A stretch of 64,000 nt of DNA from Euglena gracilis. Its lineage: Eukaryota > Euglenida > Euglenophyceae > Euglenales. Both the position numbers and the translations under genes were made by a program. Where the stretch lies: assembly GCA_039621445.1 (NCBI GenBank), contig CP154954.1, positions 868,001-932,000 on the forward strand, given 5' to 3'. Each line of letters opens with the position of its first letter. Position 1 is the first letter of the stretch. Positions 1 to 18,160 of the stretch are shown piece by piece. Below the pieces are notes generated by a model, which ran no database searches, had not been told where the DNA came from, and saw only the letters and a list, made by a program, of their open reading frames with translations.

Positions 1-3349
<3,349 letters not shown>

Positions 3350-3360
3350 TTAAGATATAA

Positions 3361-10458
<7,098 letters not shown>

Positions 10459-10476
10459 CTACACAAAATTAAAAAT

Positions 10477-10548
10477 GAGTTGGCTGGGATTCGAACCCAG
10501 GACCGATCGGTTAAAAGCCGAGTGCTCTACCAACTGAGCTACCAACTC
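10477..10548 (-). tRNA. trnK: tRNA-Lys(UUU)
   Basis: A 72-nt cloverleaf. The acceptor GAGTTGG pairs with CCAACTC, the D-arm is AGCTCAGTTGGTAGAGC, the anticodon loop CTTTTAA gives UUU, and the T-arm is GGGTTCGAATCCC. It lies between psaA and petG on the same strand. The 3' CCA is not encoded. It has no intron, unlike land-plant trnK. Confidence 0.96.
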
Positions 10549-10595
10549 ACTTAAAGTTAAATAAATTATAAATGTAATTAGAACTTAAGTTTTAT

Positions 10596-11080
10596 TTAAT
10601 AAAAAGAATTACCACTTCGCATATATTGTAAATACGCCGTAAAAAACAAACCACAAATAGTTATTGGAATTAATCCTAAAATAATACCTGACAATTAAAG
10701 TAGATACATTATATCCAAGTCAAATGAAAAAATAATTTTTATCTCTCTAAAAACTAGGGAGGCCAAAATAAACAAACACCCAGCTTAAAAACTATTTCAA
10801 ATATAAACTTTTTAAGTCATAAAAAATTTTTCATTAAATATTAAAATTATTAATATAAAAATGTATTTTAAAGAATAAATAATAAAAATCTGTGAACGTT
10901 TTCGCAAAAACATTAACGCACAATACAAAAAATGAACATAATAATTTTCAAAGTTTTAATTATAGTTAAAGCTAAACATTATTTTAATAATAATACTTAA
11001 AAAATATAAATACTCTTTAAATAAAACAATAAGCAAATAAAACTTTGCGATAAATAGAACCACACAAGAGTTTCAACCAT
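10596..11080 (-). CDS. petG: Cytochrome b6f complex subunit 5 (PetG), two exons
   Basis: PetG is a single-helix subunit needed for assembly or stability of the cytochrome b6f complex in the thylakoid. Exon 1 is only five codons (11080-11066, MVETL). A group II-type intron of about 371 nt beginning GTGTG follows, then exon 2 at 10694-10596. The joined protein is 37 aa, the normal PetG length, with the characteristic [17 protein letters not shown] helix and AYLQY. The exact 3' splice site could shift by a base or two. It lies between trnD and trnK on the same strand. Confidence 0.9.
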
Positions 11081-11150
11081 GGATAACTATAAAAATTTTA
11101 TTTTATCATCCAAAAAACTAAATATTTAAAAAACTTATAAAAAAGGGAAC

Positions 11151-11222
11151 GGGACTGACGGGACTCGAACCCGCAACTTCCGCCGTGACAGGGCGGTGCT
11201 CTAACCATTAAACTACAATCCC
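11151..11222 (-). tRNA. trnD: tRNA-Asp(GUC)
   Basis: A 72-nt cloverleaf. Acceptor GGGATTG pairs with CAGTCCC (one wobble), the anticodon loop CTGTCAC gives GUC, and the T-arm is CGGGTTCGAGTCCCG. It lies between psbI and petG on the same strand. Confidence 0.95.
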
Positions 11223-11296
11223 TAAAAATATTATATGATTATCAAATAATCATACAACAAGATTATTATTTATAATAATAAAAATTAAATATTAAA

Positions 11297-11458
11297 TTAT
11301 AAAGGTCCTTTATAAGGATCTTTATAAAAGACTTCCCTCATTAACTCGCCTGTATCATCATATGGGTTACGACCAGGATCGTTAGACAAAAGTCCAAAAA
11401 CAAATAATGAAACAAAAATTAAAATCAAAGCGTATACAAATACTTTTAATATCAACAT
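11297..11458 (-). CDS. psbI: Photosystem II reaction centre protein I
   Basis: PsbI is a one-helix PSII core subunit near D1 and CP43. I chose the start at 11458 ([10 protein letters not shown]), because the family begins M-L-x-L-K and the open frame upstream is low-complexity. The helix is followed by [12 protein letters not shown], the PsbI signature. The protein is 53 aa, against about 36-39 in most plastids. The extra C-terminal residues ([20 protein letters not shown]) are in frame in both copies. No intron is seen. It is divergently placed from rpl20, 269 nt away on the other strand. Confidence 0.9.
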   Translation of the reverse strand: MLILKVFVYALILIFVSLFVFGLLSNDPGRNPYDDTGELMREVFYKDPYKGPL

Positions 11459-11727
11459 AAGAATAATAATAACATAATATATAAATAGTGACAAAAAAAC
11501 AGACTTCATTATAATAAAAATGTGAATTTTTATTAAAAAAAACATTACGCAAGTTTGTAGAAAGCTAACCATCATTATTATTATTCTGAAAAAAATTTTG
11601 TTAGTGCAAAAAAAAGTACAAAAATAAAATAATCTAAAGTAAAACATACAATAAAAGAGGTAAAAAATTCAAAAGGAATTATGTTTAAAATTTAATTTCT
11701 AGGAATACTTTAATCAACAAAATACAT

Positions 11728-12164
11728 ATGACACGAATCAAAAATAATGGTATAAGTAAAAAAAAGCGAAAAAGAAAAATATCAAAAATGAAAGGATGGG
11801 TTGGAGGACATTCGAAACTTTTTCGAACAGGAAATCAACAGTTAATGAAAGCTAGACACTATGCTATTGTTTTTTTTTTTTTTTTTTTTTTTTTTTGATT
11901 TTTTTTTTTTTTTTTTTTTTTTTGTTTATGACCGAAAAAAAAAAAAAAAAAAATCTAAATAAAACATTGTGGATAACAAGAATAAATGGTGGACTAAAAT
12001 ACTATCTAACCATAAATGAAAAATATAATATTTTCGTATCTTTTCTTAGAAAAACGAAAACCTATGTAAACAAAAAACTACTTTCTGAAATAAACGTTAG
12101 AGATTCTAAATCATTCAGTCATTTATCAAAACCTATTATGAAATCAACAGGAATTAACTTATGA
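11728..12164 (+). pseudogene. rpl20: rpl20 copy 1, broken by a T-rich insert
   Basis: 50S ribosomal protein L20, an rRNA-binding assembly protein. The start is at 11728 (MTRIKNNG). About 62 extra bases, nearly all T, replace a short run after the codons for ARHYA (about 11,866-11,927) and break the frame. The reading frame resumes with the LWITRINGG motif and ends at 12164. The second copy (63,378-63,752) is intact at 124 aa, so I read the break as a sequence error. There are also one-base differences between copies (K/R near the N-terminus, L/P later). Confidence 0.88.
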
Positions 12165-12939
12165 AATCCAAAAAAAGGAAAAATTCTTACTATCGAACGA
12201 ATGGGTAATATGGTAATAAAAAAAACTACTTCCGGAAATAATGATAAAAAATTATTTTGTTGGTTTTTAAAACAAGTAAAAGGAAAATCTGCATTAAAAA
12301 TATTGAAATAAGATTATGACCAAGAAATAGCTAACCTAAGAAATTTCAAAATTACTGCAATAAAAGAAGACAAAAAAAAGTAAATTATTAAAAATTATAA
12401 AAAAGAAATTCATATTAGGCTTTTTCATATCCTGATTTTTTAGAATTAATATTGGGAAAAAAAAAGAAATAATATATCAAAAATTTTAAATAGCGAAGAA
12501 AATTACTTACGATTAAAACGTAAAAATAAAGAATATATTTTAATATTCTATTTATCATACAAAAAACGAGTAGGAAAAAATATACGTGCATAGATAAAAT
12601 ATGTATAATAATGTATCATACAAAACTATAAAAATAAAAATAATAAATACGTATTAGTAAAACATTTTAATGCATTGGGAAATTTGAAAAAATAAAGAAA
12701 TTAAAACTAATAACTAAATCAAACATAACCTATGTAATAGTAAAAATTTATGATGAAAAAAAGAATTCTTTTTAGAATATAAATATAAATATAAAAAAGT
12801 AAATTTATAAATTGTTATTTCGAAAGAAAACCTACGCACATAACAAAAAGATGATTAAAAAAAAAAAACGCAAGAAAAAATAGATAAAAATATTTTAAAG
12901 CAAAATAAATATTACCCTAAAATAGAATAAAAAACTAAA
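12165..12939 (+). other. Unassigned stretch between rpl20 and rps12
   Basis: About 775 bp without a gene I recognise. Lysine-rich reading-frame pieces are present on the plus strand (for example KKGKILTIERMG near 12,170 and EENYLRLKRKNKEYILIFYL near 12,495), but none runs far without a stop. The first 250 bp are duplicated at 63,753-64,000, where a two-base difference (AATAATG against AATAATATG) changes the frame. It may be an intron-split ribosomal protein gene with frame errors, or a spacer. I could not match it to any plastid protein from sequence alone. Confidence 0.4.
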
Positions 12940-13318
12940 ATGCCTACAATAGAACAATTAACACGCTCACCGAGAAAAAAAAATAAAACGAAAAACTAAA
13001 TCACCAGCATTAAAAGGATGCCCGCAAAAACGCGCAATATGCATGCGGGTTTACACAACAACACCAAAAAAACCAAATTCCGCCTTGCGCAAAGTAACAA
13101 GGGTAAGACTTTCTTCAGGGTTAGAAGTTACAGCTTATATACCAGGAATAGGGCATAATTTACAAGAACATTCAGTAGTCCTTATCAGAGGTGGAAGAGT
13201 TAAAGATTTACCAGGAGTAAAGTACCACGTAATACGTGGATGTTTAGACGCAGCAAGTGTAAAAAATCGCAAAAATGCAAGATCTAAATACGGTGTAAAA
13301 AAACCAAAACCCAAATAA
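12940..13318 (+). CDS. rps12: 30S ribosomal protein S12 (one-base frame break near start)
   Basis: S12 sits at the decoding centre of the plastid ribosome. The family start [14 protein letters not shown] is at 12940. An A-run of nine near 12,975 contains one A too many. With one A removed, the frame joins [12 protein letters not shown] and the long intact frame (from 13,043: [15 protein letters not shown] ... [17 protein letters not shown] end), giving about 125 aa, the normal length. No trans-splicing or intron is needed, unlike land plants. The break is in a homopolymer and most likely a base-calling error. It lies directly upstream of rps7 and tufA, the bacterial str-operon order. Confidence 0.93.
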
Positions 13319-13395
13319 AACCAACCCAAATTAACTAAAATAAAACACTAAAGTTGAAAAAGAAATTTAGAAAAATAGAAATTTAACTTATATAT

Positions 13396-13866
13396 ATGTC
13401 TCGAAGAAGAAGAGCAAAAAAAAGAATAATATCACAAGATCCTATCTATAACAGTACTTTAGCAAGTAAAGTAATTAATAAAATATTATTGAATGGAAAA
13501 AAAACTCTAGCTCAGTATATTTTTTATGAAACAATGAAAAATATACAGGAAATTTATAAAAAAGACCCCTTAGACATTCTAAGAAAAGCGATAAAAAACG
13601 CATCTCCACAAATGGAAACAAGAAAGCGTCGTATCGGAAGAACAATATATCAAGTTCCTGTAGAAGTAAAAGAAGATCGTGGAACTAGCTTAGCATTAAA
13701 ATTAATAATAGAAAAAGCTAGAGAAAGAAAAGGAAGAGAAATATCCACAAAACTAAAAAATGAAATAATTGATGCATCGAATAACACAAATAAAAAAAAA
13801 AAAAAAAAAGAGGAGATACATAAAACAGCTGAAGCAAATAAAGCATTCTCAAATATGAAATTTTAA
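13396..13866 (+). CDS. rps7: 30S ribosomal protein S7
   Basis: S7 nucleates assembly of the 30S head and contacts the E site. It is 156 aa, the usual length, with no intron. Conserved segments include MSRRRRAKKR at the start, ASPQMETRKRRIG, GRTIYQVPVEV and AEANKAFSNMKF at the end. A lysine run (codons for six Lys, near 13,792-13,810) replaces a less extreme basic stretch in relatives and sits in a long A homopolymer, so its length may be miscounted. It is part of the rps12-rps7-tufA cluster. Confidence 0.96.
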   Translation: MSRRRRAKKRIISQDPIYNSTLASKVINKILLNGKKTLAQYIFYETMKNIQEIYKKDPLDILRKAIKNASPQMETRKRRIGRTIYQVPVEVKEDRGTSLALKLIIEKARERKGREISTKLKNEIIDASNNTNKKKKKKEEIHKTAEANKAFSNMKF

Positions 13867-14036
13867 TATATATAAATTTTTTAAGCGTTAAAAAAAATAA
13901 AAAATAAAATTTGACCAAAATCTTTCTAATAAAATGAGTTAATTAAATATTTTAAATAAAATAAAAATTTTATTAATTTTAAGATAATAAAATTTTTTCA
14001 AAAAAAAAGTTTCATAAAAGAAAACAAAAAATAAAA

Positions 14037-15479
14037 ATGGCTCGTCAGAAATTTGAAAGAACTAAGCCACATATTAACATAGGCACAATTGGACATGTTG
14101 ACCATGGAAAAACTACTTTAACAGCGGCAATAACTATGGCTCTAGCTGCAACAGGAAATTCAAAAGCCAAAAGATATGAAGATATTGATTCAGCTCCAGA
14201 AGAAAAAGCCCGAGGAATAACTATAAATACAGCACATGTAGAATATGAAACAAAAAATCGACATTATGCACATGTAGATTGCCCAGGGCATGCGGATTAT
14301 GTAAAAAATATGATAACAGGAGCTGCTCAAATGGATGGAGCGATACTAGTCGTTTCGGCGGCGGATGGACCAATGCCACAAACTAAAGAACATATTCTTT
14401 TAGCAAAACAAGTAGGAGTACCTAACATCGTTGTTTTTTTAAATAAAGAAGACCAAGTAGAATAAGCTTAAAAATTAAAAACCTTCACTAAAAGAGAAAC
14501 TTAAAAAACATATAAAAAATAAAATTAATTTTAAAATTAAATGAAGAAAATATTCCATCAAAAACGATAGTGAACTATTAGAATTAGTTGAATTAGAAAT
14601 TCGAGAAACTCTAAGTAATTACGAGTTTCCAGGAGACGATATTCCTGTTATACCTGGATCAGCCCTATTATCTGTTGAAGCATTAACAAAAAATCCTAAA
14701 ATTACTAAAGGAGAAAACAAGTGGGTGGATAAAATATTAAACTTAATGGATCAAGTAGATTCTTATATACCTACACCTACAAGAGATACAGAAAAAGATT
14801 TCCTTATGGCTATTGAAGACGTTTTATCAATTACAGGAAGAGGAACTGTAGCAACAGGACGTGTGGAACGTGGAACAATAAAAGTAGGTGAGACAGTAGA
14901 ACTTGTAGGATTAAAAGACACACGTTCCACAACAATAACAGGACTAGAAATGTTTCAAAAAAGTTTAGATGAAGCTCTTGCAGGAGACAACGTTGGAGTT
15001 TTATTAAGAGGTATACAAAAAAATGATGTTGAACGAGGAATGGTATTAGCAAAACCAAGAACAATAAATCCACATACAAAATTTGATTCCCAAGTATACA
15101 TTCTTACTAAAGAAGAGGGGGGAAGACATACACCTTTTTTTGAAGGATATAGACCACAGTTTTATGTACGTACAACAGATGTAACTGGAAAAATCGAATC
15201 ATTTAGATCAGACAATGATAATCCTGCGCAAATGGTAATGCCTGGGGATAGAATAAAAATGAAAGTAGAATTAATACAACCCATTGCAATAGAAGTGTCG
15301 TTTAATAAAATAAAATAAAATAAAATAAAATAAAATAAAATAAAATAAAATAAAATAAAATAAAAACTTTCGTTTAAATTATATCAAATAAAACATATTG
15401 GAAAAAAGGTATGAGATTTGCAATTAGAGAAGGTGGTAGAACTGTGGGTGCCGGCGTTGTTTTATCAATAATACAATAA
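14037..15479 (+). CDS. tufA: Translation elongation factor Tu, three exons
   Basis: EF-Tu is the GTPase that delivers aminoacyl-tRNA to the ribosome. Exons by frame are 14037-14459, 14566-15294 and 15405-15479. Together they give 408 aa, normal for plastid EF-Tu. The GTP-binding motifs are intact: GHVDHGKT (P-loop), DCPGHADY and NKED. Exon 2 starts with [16 protein letters not shown] and contains the domain 2 start [13 protein letters not shown]. Exon 3 encodes [19 protein letters not shown], the conserved C-terminus. The introns are 106 and about 110 nt, the size of euglenid group III introns. The second holds a TAAAA repeat. tufA is plastid-encoded in euglenids and green algae but moved to the nucleus in most land plants. 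Confidence 0.96.
15302..15364 (+). repeat. TAAAA minisatellite inside tufA intron 2
   Basis: About twelve tandem TAAAA units fill more than half of the 110-nt intron between tufA exons 2 and 3. The intron begins GTGTCG at 15,295 and ends just before the AAA GGT ATG codons at 15,405. In frame with exon 2 the repeat soon gives a stop, so it must be spliced out to make full-length EF-Tu. Copy number could be miscounted by long reads. Confidence 0.9.
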
Positions 15480-15486
15480 TTAATTT

Positions 15487-16405
15487 ATGAATCTAAGAGA
15501 TATAAATAATATGACACTTTCAAAAAATGAAAATATAAAAGCAAAACAAAAACAAATAAACCTCCCAAAAATATTGCGTCAAGAAATAAAAGAAAATAAT
15601 AAAATAATAAAATGGTTTTATAATATTGTAATGTTATTAGGAGGAATCGGATTTTTAATAGTAGGAATATCAAGTTATATAGGAAATAATCTAATATATT
15701 TTTTAGACGCAAGCGAAATAATATTTTTTCCTCAAGGAATAACAATGTGTTTTTATGGTACTTGCGGAATTTTATTTAGTATAAATCAAATAAGTATAAT
15801 TTTAAACGGAGTTGGCGAAGGTTATAACGAATTCAACAAAGAGTTAAATTTAATGACAATTTACCGAAAGGGTAAACAAGGAAAAAATTCTGATATAAAT
15901 ATAACGTATTCACTTAAAGACATAGTAAAAGAATGAGATAACTGCAATTAATATACGTCTCAATAAAATATATAAGTAATTAACTAAAAAAATATAATTA
16001 TAAATATAAACCAAGAATCAAAAGTATTACAAACATTTTAATATGTCAAAAATAGAATAAAAAATAAATCATTAAAATATAAAATTTAATAAAAAATAAA
16101 AATATTATTGCATAATCATTAAACTTAAAAATTCGAAAAGAAAATTTAAAAAGAGTCAAAAAAACGAGCTGTCTGCAAAAAGCACATACAGTTCAAAAAA
16201 AAGTTTAAAAAATTATTTTAATGAAGGAATTAGAATTGAAATAAAAAATGAGTACTTTAATGTAAAACAAAATGTTTTTTTGCGTATTAAAGATAAAAAT
16301 GATCTTCCAATAATACAATTATCAAATCCAATAAAAATAAGTGATTTAGAAAAACAAGCAAGTGAAATAGCATCATTTTTAAATGTGCCAATAAAAGGGT
16401 ATTAA
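15487..16405 (+). CDS. ycf4: Photosystem I assembly protein Ycf4, two exons
   Basis: Ycf4 is a thylakoid membrane factor needed to assemble PSI. Exon 1 (15487-15924) carries two membrane helices (IVMLLGGIGFLIVGISSYIG, then FFPQGITMCFYGTCGILFSI), the Ycf4 signature. Exon 2 (about 16,208-16,405) gives NYFNEGIRIEIKN through ISDLEKQASEIASFLNVPI, the conserved C-terminus. The intron of about 283 nt starts GTAAAAG and has a domain V-like hairpin at 16,166-16,194. Joined length is about 211 aa, longer than the usual 184 because of an N-terminal extension rich in Lys, Gln and Asn. An internal Met at residue 9 is another possible start. It lies 7 nt after tufA. Confidence 0.92.
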
Positions 16406-16468
16406 AAAGTTGAAAACTAAAAATTCGATAGTTTTCAACTAAAATTCTTTATACATAAATACAAAGTT

Positions 16469-16540
16469 TGAGGCGTAGCCAAGTGGTAAGGCAACGGGTT
16501 TTGGCCCTGTCATTCGGAGGTTCGAATCCTCCCGCCTCAG
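16469..16540 (+). tRNA. trnQ: tRNA-Gln(UUG)
   Basis: A 72-nt cloverleaf. TGAGGCG pairs with CGCCTCA, the anticodon loop TTTTGGC gives UUG, and the T-arm is GGAGGTTCGAATCCTCC. It lies downstream of ycf4 on the same strand, 14 nt before trnS. Confidence 0.95.
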
Positions 16541-16554
16541 GAAAATAAAATATT

Positions 16555-16640
16555 GGAGAAGTGTCTGAGTGGTCGAAAGAGCTCGATTGCTAATCGAGTG
16601 TGTCTAATAAACACCGAGGGTTCAAATCCCTTCTTCTCCT
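16555..16640 (+). tRNA. trnS: tRNA-Ser(GCU)
   Basis: An 86-nt class II tRNA with a long variable arm (GTGTCTAATAAACACC). Acceptor GGAGAAG pairs with CTTCTCC, the anticodon loop TTGCTAA gives GCU, and the T-arm is GAGGGTTCAAATCCCTT. Confidence 0.95.
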
Positions 16641-16816
16641 TTTTTATTAAGAACTCTTTGAATCTATAAATATATCTGCAAAATGAAATATTTTACACAA
16701 TGATTTTAATTTTAAATATGAACAAACAGTAAATTAATAAAATACTAAGAAAGTATTATATTAAAAATAAAGAAATTTATAAAATTTATTTATTTGAAAT
16801 ATGCAAAAATTGATGT
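16641..16816. other. A+T-rich spacer between convergent tRNA clusters
   Basis: No gene is seen. This is the meeting point of the plus-strand trnQ-trnS pair and the minus-strand trnfM-trnG-trnT cluster. Confidence 0.6.
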
Positions 16817-16889
16817 AGCGGAGAAAGGATTTGAACCTCTGACTTCAGGATTATGAGCCCTGCGAGCTACCTGACTGCTCTACTCCGCC
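16817..16889 (-). tRNA. trnfM: tRNA-Met(CAU), initiator-like
   Basis: A 73-nt tRNA with anticodon loop CTCATAA (CAU). The anticodon stem has the three consecutive G:C pairs (CAGGG/TCCTG) typical of initiators, and the D-arm GAGCAGTCAGGTAGCTC resembles plastid trnfM. The first acceptor pair is G-T, weaker than in an elongator. I call it initiator on these grounds. Elongator Met remains possible. Confidence 0.85.
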
Positions 16890-16902
16890 CTAAAATCTAT
16901 AA

Positions 16903-16973
16903 GCAGATAATGGGACTCGAACCCATGGCATCAACCTTGGCAAGGTTGCGCTCTACCACTGAGCTACATCTGC
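16903..16973 (-). tRNA. trnG: tRNA-Gly(GCC)
   Basis: A 71-nt cloverleaf. GCAGATG pairs with TATCTGC (one mismatch or wobble), the anticodon loop TTGCCAA gives GCC, and the T-arm is TGGGTTCGAGTCCCA. It is the middle gene of the minus-strand trnT-trnG-trnfM cluster. Confidence 0.95.
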
Positions 16974-16979
16974 ACACAA

Positions 16980-17050
16980 GCCTTTTGTCGGATTCGAACC
17001 GACGACCACCGCATTACAAATACAATGCTCTACCACTGAGCTAAAAAGGC
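16980..17050 (-). tRNA. trnT: tRNA-Thr(UGU)
   Basis: A 71-nt cloverleaf. GCCTTTT pairs with AAAAGGC, the anticodon loop TTTGTAA gives UGU, and the T-arm is GTCGGTTCGAATCCGAC. It is the first gene of the minus-strand tRNA cluster, six bases from trnG. Confidence 0.95.
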
Positions 17051-17145
17051 ATCATTATTAATATAATAATGATAGGAACTTAATTTTACTCATTATAATT
17101 ATTTTGTCAAAACAACAAACTCAAAAATAAATATGGGAAAATAAA

Positions 17146-17619
17146 ATGTCTTTTATAACTTTAAACAATTTTTTTAACTTGCGATTAAAAAGAACTAACA
17201 TAAGAACTCTAAAAACAAAAAAATTAAAAAATAAAATAATAATAATTTTGCTTTAAAATTCAGGAAAAACATTAAATCCGACCACTAACACTTTTTTTGG
17301 CTTATTACCAGAACAATATGCTCCATTCGACCCACTAATTGATGTTGAGATTAGAAAAAAATAAAAAATAAAAGTAAAAATGAAATAAAAGTGAGAATAA
17401 AATAAAAAATATTACAGTAAAAATATAAATGTCTAAAAAAATAAACTCTAAAATAAACGAATTAATACAATCTAAAGTAAAAAAATTTTTTTATTTTATT
17501 TCCAAATATAAAAATTTATCTTGATTAAGAAAAAGTTCCTATTTGTAATCCTTCCTATTATACCTGTTTTATTCTTTCTACTAGCATTTGTATGGCAGGC
17601 TTCAGTAAAATTTAGATAA
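17146..17619 (+). CDS. psbK: Photosystem II protein K, three exons
   Basis: PsbK is a small PSII core subunit bound near CP43. Its conserved mature part is clear: [17 protein letters not shown] in exon 2 (about 17,256-17,346) and [20 protein letters not shown] in exon 3 (17,551-17,619, stop TAA). The likely start is ATG at 17146, with exon 1 coding [11 protein letters not shown] up to 17178. The first intron (about 77 nt, starting TTGCG) is short and its ends are uncertain. The second, about 200 nt, is large enough for two nested group III introns. The N-terminus is variable in this family, so exon 1 is the weakest part. Confidence 0.85.
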
Positions 17620-17666
17620 TTAAAAAGAAAATTAAGTGAAAAATATAAATTATTAAAAATAAAAAC

Positions 17667-17875
17667 ATGAATTCAGATGAGAAAAATATCGTAGAAAATA
17701 CTGTAATAGTTTAGGACAATACTTTAAAATACATAAATATTTAAAATAATATTATTAATATAAGATTAATGATAAATCTAAAAAACTTTTGATACAATTA
17801 GGATCGTTAACTTTAATAACTTTAACTGGACCACTAATTATAGGAATAATTTTCATTCGTAAAGGAAATTTATAA
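17667..17875 (+). CDS. psb30: Photosystem II protein Psb30 (Ycf12), two exons
   Basis: Psb30 is a one-helix PSII subunit near cytochrome b559. The second exon (from about 17,783) reads KLLIQLGSLTLITLTGPLII then GIIFIRKGNL, matching the family core and the invariant RKGNL-type end. The start is likely the ATG at 17667 (MNS...), separated from exon 2 by an intron of about 107 nt (group III size) with stops in frame. The exact 5' splice site is inferred. It lies between psbK and psaM on the same strand. Confidence 0.82.
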
Positions 17876-17904
17876 TTTTATCTAATAGCACCTAAAAATT
17901 TTAA

Positions 17905-18033
<129 letters not shown>

Positions 18034-18088
18034 AAAGTATAAATTTATTATTAGTAATAAATTTATCTAAAAAACAAAAATATATATA

Positions 18089-18160
18089 GTCACAGTCGCC
18101 TAATGGACGGGCATCAACCTTCTAAGTTGTTTTGTGTAGGTTCGAATCCTATCTGTGACA
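18089..18160 (+). tRNA. trnR: tRNA-Arg(UCU)
   Basis: A 72-nt cloverleaf. GTCACAG pairs with CTGTGAC, the anticodon loop CTTCTAA gives UCU, and the T-arm is GTAGGTTCGAATCCTAT. It ends the plus-strand psbK-psb30-psaM-trnR group. Confidence 0.94.

Noticed and set aside
11866-11927. T-rich insert in rpl20 as an intron
   Set aside because: No group II or III end signals, too short, and absent from the second copy.
14831-15745. Minus-strand frames of about 82-86 codons opposite tufA and ycf4
   Set aside because: Antisense shadows of well-supported genes.
16853-17044. 63-codon plus-strand frame across the tRNA cluster
   Set aside because: Overlaps trnfM, trnG and trnT, which are clear cloverleaves on the other strand.
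17430-17525. Short plus-strand frame beginning [14 protein letters not shown] in psbK intron 2
   Set aside because: Lies within an intron, about 30 codons, low complexity, with no family match; probably chance.
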